This document shows positions 1 through 7,421 of a DNA stretch of 64,000 nucleotides, one piece after another (the first letter of the stretch is position 1; every line of letters starts with the position of its first letter). Under the pieces are notes generated by a model that saw only the letters and a list, made by a program, of their open reading frames with translations, was not told the origin of the DNA and made no database searches. Position numbers and translations under genes: made by a program. Source of the DNA: Citrobacter amalonaticus (GTDB lineage: Bacteria; Pseudomonadota; Gammaproteobacteria; Enterobacterales; Enterobacteriaceae); contig NZ_PQMB01000001.1 of NCBI RefSeq assembly GCF_002918555.1, positions 620,087-684,086 on the forward strand. Reading direction: 5' to 3'.

Positions 1-260
1 CGCCCGGTCGCCGCACGACTAAAGGCAAGAAAATCTTCCTCGCCCTGACGCTGCAACCGCAGCGCTTGCGCCAGTTCACTCTCTTCGCTGAACAGGCCGT
101 ACGCTTTGTTTTTTGCGCTGTAAACCCGATGTAGCTCAGCAACCATATCGACAACGGTGTTTGTCGGCTCCAGTAATGAATCGCGCAGGACCAGCTCAAG
201 GTTTTGCTCATCACGCTTGATAAGCTGGTGCAGGGCAATCTGGTTGATATCCAGACTCAT
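1..260 (-). CDS. yejK: Nucleoid-associated protein YejK (NdpA), N-terminal part
   Basis: Only the first 86 codons lie in the window; the gene continues beyond its left edge. The reading from the ATG complementary to 258-260 begins [20 protein letters not shown], which I recognise as the start of YejK, a small nucleoid-associated protein that binds DNA and topoisomerases. The start is preceded by a good ribosome site (AAGGAGAG read on the minus strand). It is divergent from yejL, as in E. coli. Identity rests on the recalled N-terminus and on synteny with yejL-yejM. Confidence 0.9.
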   Translation of the reverse strand, partial: MSLDINQIALHQLIKRDEQNLELVLRDSLLEPTNTVVDMVAELHRVYSAKNKAYGLFSEESELAQALRLQRQGEEDFLAFSRAATG

Positions 261-432
261 GATAAACTCTCCTTTAAGACCGGGCGGTATTCAACCACCA
301 CCCGCGAAGCGGCGCAACAGATACTGCACGTGATAAGCGGGCTGAATCCCCTAATTATTAGGAAAAAATGCAGAAAAAAAACTGTTGCTACGGTAATATG
401 TTGCCCTTTCATGAACAAACTGATTCCGATTT

Positions 433-660
433 ATGCCACAAATCTCCCGCTATAGTGACGAACACGTTGAACAACTGCTCACCGAGATGCTCAACGTACT
501 GGAAAAACATAAGGCCCCGACCGATCTTTCCCTGATGGTGCTGGGAAACATGGTCACCAACCTTATCAATACCAGCATTGCCCCGGCTCAGCGCCAGGCG
601 ATTGCGAACTCTTTTGCCCGCGCATTGCAGTCCTCGATTAACGAAGACAAAGCGCATTAA
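433..660 (+). CDS. yejL: YejL family protein (UPF0352)
   Basis: A 75-residue acidic helical protein starting [20 protein letters not shown], matching the YejL family of enterobacteria in length and sequence. It has no signal peptide or membrane segment, and its molecular function is unknown. It sits directly upstream of yejM with a 19-base gap and the two are probably cotranscribed. Start choice follows family length; a longer reading in another frame overlaps its end and is simply an upstream extension of yejM. Confidence 0.92.
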   Translation: MPQISRYSDEHVEQLLTEMLNVLEKHKAPTDLSLMVLGNMVTNLINTSIAPAQRQAIANSFARALQSSINEDKAH

Positions 661-679
661 GGGGAACAAACAGAAGTTT

Positions 680-2440
680 ATGGTAACTCATCGTCAGCGC
701 TACCGTGAAAAAGTCTCCCAGATGGTTAGCTGGGGACACTGGTTTGCACTGTTCAACATTCTGCTGGCTATTGTGCTCGGCAGCCGTTACCTGTTTGTCG
801 CAGACTGGCCGACAACGCTTGCGGGGCGAGTTTACTCTTACCTGAGCATTGTCGGGCACTTCAGTTTTCTGGTGTTTGCCACCTATCTGCTGATCCTGTT
901 TCCCCTGACGTTTATCGTCATGTCCCAGCGGCTGATGCGTTTCCTGTCAGCTATTCTGGCGACGGCGGGAATGACGCTGTTACTGATTGACAGCGAAGTC
1001 TTCACCCGCTTCCACTTACATCTTAATCCTGTCGTCTGGGAACTGGTGATAAACCCGGACCAGAACGAAATGGCGCGTGACTGGCAGCTCATGTTCATCA
1101 GCGTGCCGGTTATCCTGCTCATTGAAATGCTGTTTGCGACATGGAGCTGGCAAAAACTGCGTAGCCTGACGCGCCGTCGCCATTTCGCCAAGCCGATTGC
1201 GGCCTTCTTTTTTGTCTCATTTATTGCTTCGCATGTGGTGTACATCTGGGCCGATGCCAACTTCTATCGTCCGATCACCATGCAGCGCGCGAATTTACCG
1301 CTCTCTTACCCCATGACGGCGCGCCGCTTTCTGGAAAAACATGGCCTGCTGGATGCGCAGGAGTATCAGCGTCGTCTGGTTGAACAAGGCAATCCTGAAG
1401 CAGTTTCGGTGCAGTATCCGCTGAGCGAGCTGCGGTATCGCGATCTGGGAACTGGTCAGAACGTCCTGCTGATTACCGTGGACGGTCTGAACTATTCGCG
1501 CTTTGAGAAGCAAATGCCACTGCTTGCCGGATTCGCCGGGCAGAACATTTCGTTCACGCGGCATATGAGTTCAGGTAATACCACCGACAACGGTATTTTT
1601 GGCCTGTTCTACGGCGTCTCGCCAGGCTATATGGACGGGATTCTGTCTACCAGAACGCCAGCCGCGCTGATCTCGGCGCTGAATCAGCAGGGTTATCAGC
1701 TGGGTCTGTTCTCTTCAGACGGCTTTAACAGCCCGCTCTACCGTCAGGCGCTGCTGTCAGACTTCTCAATGCCGAGCGTACAAACGCAGTCGGACAAGCA
1801 AACGGCCGATCAGTGGATCAACTGGCTGAAGCGCTATGAGCAGGAAGATAACCGTTGGTTCTCGTGGGTCTCTTTCAATGGCACCAACATCGACAACAGC
1901 AACCAGAAAGGTTTCGTCAGGCAATACGCACGCGCCGCTGGCGGCGTCGATATGCAAATTGGTCGGGTGCTCGACGCGCTGCGCGATTCCGATAAGCTGA
2001 AAAATACGGTCGTGATTATTACCGCTGGTCGCGGCATTCCGCTGACGCCGGAAGAGAACAACTTTGACTGGTCGCGCGGACATCTCCAGGTACCGTTAGT
2101 GATTCACTGGCCGGGTACGCCAGCACAGCGCATTAACAGTCTGACTGACCATACCGACGTGATGACCACGCTGATGCAGCGCTTGCTGCACGTCAGCACG
2201 CCTGCCAATGAATACTCACAGGGTCAGGACGTGTTCAACGCGAATCGTCGTCACTACTGGGTAACCGCAGCAGATGGCAGCACGCTGGCGGTGACAACGC
2301 CGGAAATGACGCTGGTGCTGAACAATAATGGTAAGTACCAGACGTATGATTTGCACGGCGAGAAGATTAAAAACGAGAAGCCTCAGCTCAGTCTGCTGCT
2401 ACAGGTACTGACTGACGAGAAGCGTTTTATTGCTAACTGA
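680..2440 (+). CDS. yejM: Inner-membrane LPS-sensing protein YejM (PbgA/LapC)
   Basis: 586 residues, the usual length. An N-terminal block of five hydrophobic membrane segments (about residues 20-190) is followed by a periplasmic domain of the alkaline phosphatase/sulfatase fold, with VLLITVDGLNYSRF as its first strand and loop. The family senses periplasmic-leaflet lipopolysaccharide and restrains LapB/FtsH degradation of LpxC, so it controls LPS synthesis; it is essential in E. coli. The start at 680 (MVTHRQRYREKV) is chosen from family length. An in-frame extension back to 578 would run through the end of yejL and is not expected to be used. Confidence 0.96.
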   Translation: MVTHRQRYREKVSQMVSWGHWFALFNILLAIVLGSRYLFVADWPTTLAGRVYSYLSIVGHFSFLVFATYLLILFPLTFIVMSQRLMRFLSAILATAGMTLLLIDSEVFTRFHLHLNPVVWELVINPDQNEMARDWQLMFISVPVILLIEMLFATWSWQKLRSLTRRRHFAKPIAAFFFVSFIASHVVYIWADANFYRPITMQRANLPLSYPMTARRFLEKHGLLDAQEYQRRLVEQGNPEAVSVQYPLSELRYRDLGTGQNVLLITVDGLNYSRFEKQMPLLAGFAGQNISFTRHMSSGNTTDNGIFGLFYGVSPGYMDGILSTRTPAALISALNQQGYQLGLFSSDGFNSPLYRQALLSDFSMPSVQTQSDKQTADQWINWLKRYEQEDNRWFSWVSFNGTNIDNSNQKGFVRQYARAAGGVDMQIGRVLDALRDSDKLKNTVVIITAGRGIPLTPEENNFDWSRGHLQVPLVIHWPGTPAQRINSLTDHTDVMTTLMQRLLHVSTPANEYSQGQDVFNANRRHYWVTAADGSTLAVTTPEMTLVLNNNGKYQTYDLHGEKIKNEKPQLSLLLQVLTDEKRFIAN

Positions 2441-2471
2441 TTAATTATAAATCAGTTAGCAAAGTGTCCCC

Positions 2472-2499
2472 TTGCATTCGGTGTGGAAAGCGGTAGTAT
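2472..2499 (+). promoter_or_regulatory. Candidate promoter of tRNA-Pro gene
   Basis: TTGCAT (2472-2477) and TAGTAT (2494-2499) are separated by 16 bases, placing a start about 8 bases before the mature tRNA. The match to sigma-70 elements is fair; assignment is by inspection and position only. Confidence 0.5.
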
Positions 2500-2513
2500 T
2501 AGCACCCACAAGT

Positions 2514-2590
2514 CGGCACGTAGCGCAGCCTGGTAGCGCACCGTCATGGGGTGTCGGGGGTCGGAGGTTCAAATCCTCTCGTGCCGACCA
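2514..2590 (+). tRNA. proL: tRNA-Pro (anticodon GGG)
   Basis: A 77-base cloverleaf beginning CGGCACG and ending with the pairing strand CGTGCCG plus an encoded ACCA tail. The anticodon loop reads TCATGGGGTG with GGG in the anticodon position, and the T loop has the usual GGTTCAAATCC. It lies after yejM as proL does in E. coli. tRNA genes are common integration targets, and the adjacent 3 kb is accessory DNA. Confidence 0.97.
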
Positions 2591-2599
2591 AAATTCCCC

Positions 2600-2631
2600 A
2601 AAAAAACCAACCACTTACGGTTGGTTTTTTT
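2600..2631 (+). terminator. Rho-independent terminator of proL
   Basis: Inverted repeat AACCAACC / GGTTGG around a short loop, with an A run before it and seven T after it, 10 bases downstream of the tRNA. Confidence 0.85.
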
Positions 2632-2635
2632 ATGT

Positions 2636-2799
2636 CTGTTTTTTATACGGGGAATTACCGGGGATAAACTGGGGTAAAACTCTGTCAAATTATCCCCTCA
2701 ACCTGTCCGTAAACCCTTTCCTGAATTCTTTGGCTTTTTATCAGAACGCCTAAAACGATGCCCTGGAACTGGTTATATACACAGTAAAAAGATATAGCT
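2636..2799. other. Possible integrase arm-type repeats at the left edge of the accessory region
   Basis: This stretch holds two related GGGG-TAAA words (CCGGGGATAAA and CTGGGGTAAAA, about 2656-2676). A third, TTGGGGTAAAATT, sits near 5542-5554 just before narP. Such short direct repeats beside a tRNA resemble integrase arm-binding sites left by an integrated phage or island. No integrase gene remains, so this is inference from pattern and position. Confidence 0.35.
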
Positions 2800-2934
2800 A
2801 TGTTTGTCGAACTCGTTTACGACAAGCGCAATGTAGAAGGTTTACCAGGGGCAAAAAACATTATCCTGAATGAACTTACCAAACGGGTACACCAGATCTT
2901 CCCTAAGGCGCGTCACTACCTGGCATTTGTATAA
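2800..2934 (+). pseudogene. Truncated DinI-family phage protein
   Basis: A 44-codon reading frame starts MFVELVYDKRNVEGLPGAKN and continues to a stop at 2932-2934. This is the N-terminal half of the DinI-like proteins carried by lambdoid prophages, which are about 80 residues long. The C-terminal half, including the acidic helix that contacts RecA in this family, is absent; after the word for FPKAR the sequence becomes unrelated. It is probably non-functional, and its value is as a marker that a prophage once occupied the proL site. Confidence 0.7.
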
Positions 2935-3235
2935 CTTCTGTTACTTACTGCCCGCACGCGCTGCGCCTTCTTAATCGCGATATTTCAGTGAGCGTCACAA
3001 CTACTCTGACTGGTTTTACTTCTGCGGACAACCATCAAACTCCCCTGCGTGATTCGAAAGTCATTAATGACTGATTCATCAAATTCCAGCCATCATTAAT
3101 GATAATAGTTCTCATCCGATAAGGTCTTGTGATAGAGTCTTGCCGTAGAAATGCGTTTCAACTACTCAAGGTTACACGTCTTTAGGGTTTACTCATTTAT
3201 TGCTATTAGCACTTGGCTTTCGATAAGGACAGATA
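2935..3235. other. Non-coding stretch before the immunity gene
   Basis: I see no convincing gene in these 300 bases. The right part is AT-rich and holds the Fur-like site described separately and the promoter region expected for the immunity gene. The left part looks like degraded foreign sequence. Confidence 0.5.
3100..3114. promoter_or_regulatory. Candidate Fur box upstream of the immunity gene
   Basis: TGATAATAGTTCTCA fits the 7-1-7 Fur pattern TGATAAT-N-ATTATCA at 12 of 14 positions. It lies 122 bases before the immunity start codon. Its target promoter is not obvious. Confidence 0.45.
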
Positions 3236-3535
3236 ATGACCAGGAGTTTCTTCTTCAGCAGAATTCTTCATGCAGCATTATTTTTAGGGGTGATCTATAT
3301 CTTTTCTGCATATCCAGGCTACGATGACATTTATTACAATTTATATTATCCAGTATATGCCATCCCAACCATCATGCTATATTCTCTTTCAGTTAAATGT
3401 GCCGAGTGGATTGCTCCGGGAATATCAAATCGAGCAAGCTGGAACTGGGGCGCTGGATTGATCTGCTTACTTCTGGCCATTCCAATCGGCATCATTTATC
3501 TTGTGGCTTCATTCATATCAAGAAAAAATGATTAG
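3236..3535 (+). CDS. Colicin immunity protein, E1 type
   Basis: A 99-residue hydrophobic protein with three likely membrane helices (about residues 8-24, 38-54 and 72-93) and a charged tail ending SRKND. The C-terminal part (LICLLLAIPIGI) closely resembles the LLCLVLAIPFGL stretch I recall from the ColE1 immunity protein. It is convergent with a pore-forming colicin gene, stop codons four bases apart, the normal arrangement for pore-former immunity genes. Proteins of this kind sit in the inner membrane and block the cognate pore from inside the lipid phase. AAGGA lies six bases before the ATG. Assignment combines sequence likeness and context. Confidence 0.8.
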   Translation: MTRSFFFSRILHAALFLGVIYIFSAYPGYDDIYYNLYYPVYAIPTIMLYSLSVKCAEWIAPGISNRASWNWGAGLICLLLAIPIGIIYLVASFISRKND

Positions 3536-3539
3536 TTCC

Positions 3540-4934
3540 TTAAAGGAATAATTTGTCATGTAATGTTCTCATTAGTTTGTCATCAATCAACGCCCCTGTA
3601 AGGAACATTATCAAGCTGAACCCAAGTATCCCCAAAGGACTGGCAGTAAGCGCCGCAAAAGTAAAAGCGACAAATGCTGATGCAGCCATTCCCGCGCCCA
3701 GGACCTCTGCTTTCACAAAGAATTGTCTCCAGTCACCCGTTTTATTTGAATTAATAAATGCATTAACTAATCCCATTTCATCGATGAAGTAACTTACACC
3801 AGCAAGTCCTTTACTAAATTTTGCCAGGCTACTCGCCATTAGATTACGATCAATTGATTCCAGAGCTTTACCAATGGCCTGGCGATCCTTGACGCTGAAT
3901 TTTTTATCCATGGATGCTTTATACTTATTGAAGGCTGCCATGGCTTCATCCGCACTGCGGATTCGTTTTCCTTTCGCGCCATCAGCTAGCTCCAGAGCAA
4001 TTTTTGACTGCTGTTCTCCAAACCGCTTTGCTAACTCTTTATAGAAATCGGCAGTCGCTTTAATGGCTTTTTGAATTTCATCATTGGCTTTTTTCTCAGC
4101 ATCATTACGTTTAGCCAATCCATCAGCGGTAAGAACTCTGGTGAAAGAAACATAAACAGGAGTGCGGTTGCTGCCCTTAGGGAACCAAACGATAATATCA
4201 TCTGTTCGTTCTCCGACCGTAGCCCCTGACTGTCGTAATTGACCGTTCTCAGAAGAGGCCAGATAGTATTGTTGTTGTTCTGTAACACTGCCATTATTAA
4301 TATAGAATTCTAAAAATCCCAGCAGTCCAGGCATCCGACCAACATAGAAATTTTTACCTCGTTGTTTTGCTTGAATGACAGGAAGATTATATGAATTCCC
4401 CTTTGCTCCAACTACTGAAAGAAATTGTTTACCATCATGTACGTCATCAAGGATACGTGAATGTACCTTGATGCTTTTCGGCGCAGCCGAATTAATGTTC
4501 ATCTTTGTCCCCGTCATCAACTCAGCAGGTAAAATTGTAACTACTGGGTTAATAGATGTAAATTCTGTAACTTCAGATGGAGCTACCTTGAATGACCAAA
4601 AATCTACACTAAGGAGGATATCTGGTTGGCCTGCATTAACACCATTTTTAATTTTATTCACTGCATTAATAGTTTCTTTTCTTGCTTTCTGAGGAGAAAA
4701 CTCCCACATTCCATCAACTGATGGCTTCCATCCATTACCAGTTAATGGATCAAATTTTCCGCTTTCAGTAATTAATTCTATATAGTTCTGGATAGAACCA
4801 TTATTATTTTTTGGCCAAACTGTCAAAGTATCATTTCCCCAACTTCCATTTGTCGGCCATCCCCATGAAACCCCACTCCATACAAGGCCAGTCTGAGGTG
4901 GAACACCATTATTATAGTTCGTTTCATCTACCAT
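3540..4934 (-). CDS. Pore-forming colicin with pyocin-S-like central region and TonB box
   Basis: 464 residues read from the ATG at 4934, chosen because AAAGGAG lies eight bases upstream; an ATG eight codons earlier lacks a site. Residues 1-50 are rich in Gly, Asn and Trp and contain DTLTV (35-39), like the TonB boxes DTMVV of colicin B and ETLTV of colicin M. Residues about 105-270 resemble the S-type pyocin/colicin translocation domain. A charged helical linker (275-345) leads to a colicin Ia/E1-like pore domain (KKFSVKDRQAIGKAL at 344-358), with the hydrophobic hairpin at 411-450 and LIDDKLMRTLHDKL at the end. The immunity gene is convergent. No lysis gene is seen. Base composition is lower in GC than the flanks, consistent with transfer. 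Confidence 0.85.
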   Translation of the reverse strand: MVDETNYNNGVPPQTGLVWSGVSWGWPTNGSWGNDTLTVWPKNNNGSIQNYIELITESGKFDPLTGNGWKPSVDGMWEFSPQKARKETINAVNKIKNGVNAGQPDILLSVDFWSFKVAPSEVTEFTSINPVVTILPAELMTGTKMNINSAAPKSIKVHSRILDDVHDGKQFLSVVGAKGNSYNLPVIQAKQRGKNFYVGRMPGLLGFLEFYINNGSVTEQQQYYLASSENGQLRQSGATVGERTDDIIVWFPKGSNRTPVYVSFTRVLTADGLAKRNDAEKKANDEIQKAIKATADFYKELAKRFGEQQSKIALELADGAKGKRIRSADEAMAAFNKYKASMDKKFSVKDRQAIGKALESIDRNLMASSLAKFSKGLAGVSYFIDEMGLVNAFINSNKTGDWRQFFVKAEVLGAGMAASAFVAFTFAALTASPLGILGFSLIMFLTGALIDDKLMRTLHDKLFL

Positions 4935-5088
4935 AATTAATCTCCTTTTATACAACACATTATTAATATTGCCGGGTGTTTATAGCGGAGTAATTTATTA
5001 ACGTGTCTAATTTAACCAGTGTAAAAAATGAATACGTATCAGCCAAAAAGTCTAAATGTTAATTTTTACTCTAATCCGGCCCATGAAA

Positions 5089-5120
5089 CTGTATATAAAT
5101 ACATATGTACACTTATACAG
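5089..5120 (-). promoter_or_regulatory. Tandem LexA (SOS) boxes of the colicin promoter
   Basis: Two abutting 16-base sites: CTGTATATAAATACAT (5089-5104) and ATGTACACTTATACAG (5105-5120). Each has one perfect CTGTAT-type half and one degenerate half, the double operator typical of colicin genes. The second site covers the -10 element. Confidence 0.85.
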
Positions 5121-5140
5121 CAAAAACAGAATCACGTCAA
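5112..5140 (-). promoter_or_regulatory. Colicin gene sigma-70 promoter
   Basis: Read on the minus strand, TTGACG (5140-5135) and TATAAG (5117-5112) are separated by exactly 17 bases, near-consensus. The predicted start near 5105 leaves a leader of about 170 bases before the ATG at 4934. Confidence 0.75.
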
Positions 5141-5141
5141 C

Positions 5142-5160
5142 AGAAATGAGAATCGTTATC
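5142..5160. promoter_or_regulatory. Candidate Fur box upstream of the colicin -35
   Basis: AGAAATGAGAATCGTTATC matches the 19-base Fur consensus at 14 positions and contains the 7-1-7 core TGAGAATCGTTATCA. It ends directly beside the -35 element, so Fur could limit colicin expression when iron is plentiful, as reported for colicin Ib. Confidence 0.6.
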
Positions 5161-5211
5161 AATTACTTTTTTAGTAAACGAGATTGAGACTGTGTTAATG
5201 GATATAGTCTG

Positions 5212-5370
5212 CTACACAAGTTCTGCAGGGAGTTTACGCTTACGGATACTCGCTTTCTGAGTGGTATCAAGAATCAGAGAAATCCACTCAAGAGAAATAG
5301 CACGCTGAAAGCAGGAAAACGAAGCAGGTTCAGCCCATGTACGGGTATTGTCAAGCCAGGTCGAAAGCAT
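5212..5370 (-). pseudogene. IS4-family transposase, N-terminal fragment
   Basis: A 52-codon frame starting MLSTWLDNTRTWAEPASF and ending KRKLPAELV before a stop. The segment ASIRKRKLPAEL corresponds to the LRKRRLPLEM motif near the N-terminus of IS4-family transposases of the InsG type, which are over 400 residues long. Everything after it is missing. Upstream, the minus strand carries a hairpin with a T run (5371-5399), perhaps a terminator. It is a dead remnant inside the accessory scar. Confidence 0.65.
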
Positions 5371-5399
5371 AAAAAGCCCCATCAGATAATTGATGAGGC
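5371..5399 (-). terminator. Hairpin with T tract before the transposase fragment
   Basis: On the minus strand GCCTCATCA pairs with TGATGGGGC (one mismatch) around ATTATC and is followed by five T. It points leftwards. Confidence 0.55.
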
Positions 5400-5636
5400 T
5401 AATGTCGTCTACCTGCCGGATCGTTCAACCAATCATTTTGCTTAACCGATCGGTGTTAACCGTAAGGTTGGTTTTTTTATACCTGAACATCTCTTCCGGC
5501 ACCGCATCTTCCACAGGTTTTACTACGTACCCATGCACAAATTGGGGTAAAATTTACTCTCTCATCAACGCAGTGAATCTGATCGATTTTCGCGTTGAAA
5601 ACAATAACGATACTAATAAGTAGTCAGGAGACTAAT
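5400..5636. other. narP upstream region and right edge of accessory DNA
   Basis: It contains GGTTGGTTTTTTTAT at 5466-5480, an exact 15-base copy of the proL terminator end at 2619-2633, and the GGGGTAAAA word near 5544. These may mark the right junction of the integrated element. The tRNA 3' end itself is not duplicated. The narP promoter must lie here, but I cannot place it securely. Confidence 0.4.
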
Positions 5637-6284
5637 ATGCCTGAAGCAACGCCTTTTCAGGTGCTTATTGTGGATGACCATCCGCTTATGCGGCGCGGTA
5701 TTCGTCAATTACTGGAACTGGATCCAACCTTTGATGTCGTTGCCGAAGCGGGCGATGGCGCCACCGCGATCGATCTGGCAAATCGCCTCGACGTTGATGT
5801 GATCCTGCTTGATCTGAATATGAAAGGCCTGAGCGGGTTAGATACTCTGAATGCACTGCGTCGGGATGGCGTTACCGCGCAAATTATCATCCTGACCGTC
5901 TCAGATGCTTCCAGCGATATCTACGCGCTTATCGACGCGGGCGCTGACGGCTATTTACTGAAAGACAGCGATCCAGAAGTACTGCTGGAGGCAATCCGCA
6001 CAGGTGCAAACGGCGGTAAAGTATTCAGCGGCCGCGTCAGTGAATATCTGCGTGAGCGTGAGCTGTTTGGGGCAGAAGAAGATCCATTCAGCGTATTGAC
6101 CGAACGCGAGCTTGATGTCTTACACGAACTGGCTCAGGGACTGTCAAATAAACAGATTGCATCGGTGCTGAACATTTCGGAACAGACGGTGAAGGTGCAT
6201 ATTCGCAACCTGCTGCGCAAGCTCAACGTGCGTTCCCGCGTGGCGGCTACCATCCTGTTTTTACAGACCCGCGGAATGCAATAG
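5637..6284 (+). CDS. narP: Nitrate/nitrite response regulator NarP
   Basis: 215 residues, the E. coli length. A receiver domain (about 8-125) carries the acidic pair D13-D14 and phospho-acceptor D59, followed by a LuxR/FixJ helix-turn-helix (about 150-210, with LSNKQIASVLNISEQTVKVH). With the sensor NarQ it activates nap and other genes under anaerobic nitrate or nitrite. The ATG at 5637 is preceded by TCAGGAG; a longer frame to 5595 lacks support. Downstream lie ccm and nap, whose promoter holds a NarP-type site, so regulator and target are neighbours. Confidence 0.96.
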   Translation: MPEATPFQVLIVDDHPLMRRGIRQLLELDPTFDVVAEAGDGATAIDLANRLDVDVILLDLNMKGLSGLDTLNALRRDGVTAQIIILTVSDASSDIYALIDAGADGYLLKDSDPEVLLEAIRTGANGGKVFSGRVSEYLRERELFGAEEDPFSVLTERELDVLHELAQGLSNKQIASVLNISEQTVKVHIRNLLRKLNVRSRVAATILFLQTRGMQ

Positions 6285-6308
6285 ATTGCAGGATGCCTGA
6301 ATGATTTT

Positions 6309-6341
6309 CGGGCCTGATGCTCACGTCAAACATCAGGCCCG
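6309..6341. terminator. Palindrome between narP and ccmH
   Basis: CGGGCCTGATG pairs perfectly with CATCAGGCCCG across an 11-base loop, between two convergent genes. It is REP-like in sequence and may stop transcription from both sides; there is no long T run. Confidence 0.55.
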
Positions 6342-6371
6342 ATAAACGCAGCGTCGTCGGCAATCAGGCGC

Positions 6372-7421
6372 TTACTCTGCCTGTGGCGACAGTTGCTGCA
6401 TCGCCTGCGCAATACTGCGTTCAATCACCGCCCGACGGGTATCGTTGGCGGGCAGTAGCTTCAGCATCATCTCCCACGCGGCAACCGCTTCGCCAAAACG
6501 TTGCTGCTCAAAAGCATTAAACGCATACATACTGAGCACCCGAACGTTGGCATGGTCGCTTCTCACCAGCTGGCGCAATAACTCGCCACCCAGACGGTTG
6601 TCATTCGGATCGGAGGAGCGGGTGAGCGCTTCCGCGTAGCCCAACGCGGCGTCGCTATTTTTCGGATCCAGCCGGTAAGCATTGGCGTAGGCTTCCGTCG
6701 CCGTGCTGGCGTTACCTAATACCATTCCGACACGACCAAGCATAATCCAGCCTTCAACGTTGCCTGGTTCGTTTTGCAGACGCGTACGCAGGCCCAGCGC
6801 CAGACGTGCCATCTCCTCCTCATTAAGCGGCTGCGCCTTCGGATCCAGCGCGCGCTCCAGCAGCATCGGCGTCTGGGCAGTCGCCTGCTGCCAGATTTTT
6901 ACCTGCTTATAGTTACCGGTTTGATAGTAGCTTACCGCCCCAACGATAAGAGCAATCACGATCCCCGGAATGTAAATGCCGAACCCGGCATGTGTTCCGT
7001 CAGCAGGGACGTCATCAGGGAATTCTTCCTGCTTCAGCCGCACCCGGCGGCGAGAGCGGGCGAAAATAATCCAGCCGCCGGTTACGATGGCAGCCACTGG
7101 CAGCACCCACAGCAGAATAGTCAGCGGGGTTAGCGGCGGATCGTAGGTGACGAAGTTGCCGTAGCGCGCCACCATGTAATCGACGATCTCTTTATTGTTT
7201 TTCCCTTCCTGCATCAGTTCGTATACCTTCTGACGCAGGTCGGTAGCAATCATCGAGTTGGAATCGGCAATGCTGTTGTTCTGGCATTTCGGACAGCGCA
7301 GTTGCTCCGTCAGCTGGCGGAACTGCTGTTCCTGAGCTTCATCCTTAAACTGCATTACGTCAATGGTCGCCAGCGCCGAACTGGAGAGCAGCAGCATCAG
7401 TACACCCAGTAAGAATCTCAT
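6372..7421 (-). CDS. ccmH: Cytochrome c maturation protein CcmH
   Basis: 349 residues. After a signal peptide, the N-terminal domain holds the thiol pair LRCPKCQN (C43, C46), which with CcmG reduces apocytochrome heme-binding cysteines. A membrane helix follows near residue 105, and the C-terminal half (about 200-345) is a TPR-type domain like CcmI that binds apocytochrome. This fused form is the one seen in E. coli and relatives. It is the last gene of the nap-ccm operon, overlapping ccmG by four bases. Confidence 0.96.
   Translation of the reverse strand: MRFLLGVLMLLLSSSALATIDVMQFKDEAQEQQFRQLTEQLRCPKCQNNSIADSNSMIATDLRQKVYELMQEGKNNKEIVDYMVARYGNFVTYDPPLTPLTILLWVLPVAAIVTGGWIIFARSRRRVRLKQEEFPDDVPADGTHAGFGIYIPGIVIALIVGAVSYYQTGNYKQVKIWQQATAQTPMLLERALDPKAQPLNEEEMARLALGLRTRLQNEPGNVEGWIMLGRVGMVLGNASTATEAYANAYRLDPKNSDAALGYAEALTRSSDPNDNRLGGELLRQLVRSDHANVRVLSMYAFNAFEQQRFGEAVAAWEMMLKLLPANDTRRAVIERSIAQAMQQLSPQAE

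Noticed and set aside
578..680. Upstream extension of yejM by 34 codons
   Set aside because: It overlaps yejL in another frame and exceeds the family length; the ATG at 680 gives the normal protein.
2472..2753. 93-codon frame across the tRNA-Pro gene
   Set aside because: It reads through the tRNA and its terminator and has no recognisable protein sequence.
3540..5088. Colicin lysis (release) gene next to the colicin
   Set aside because: No short lipoprotein frame with a lipobox is present after the colicin stop or after the immunity gene.
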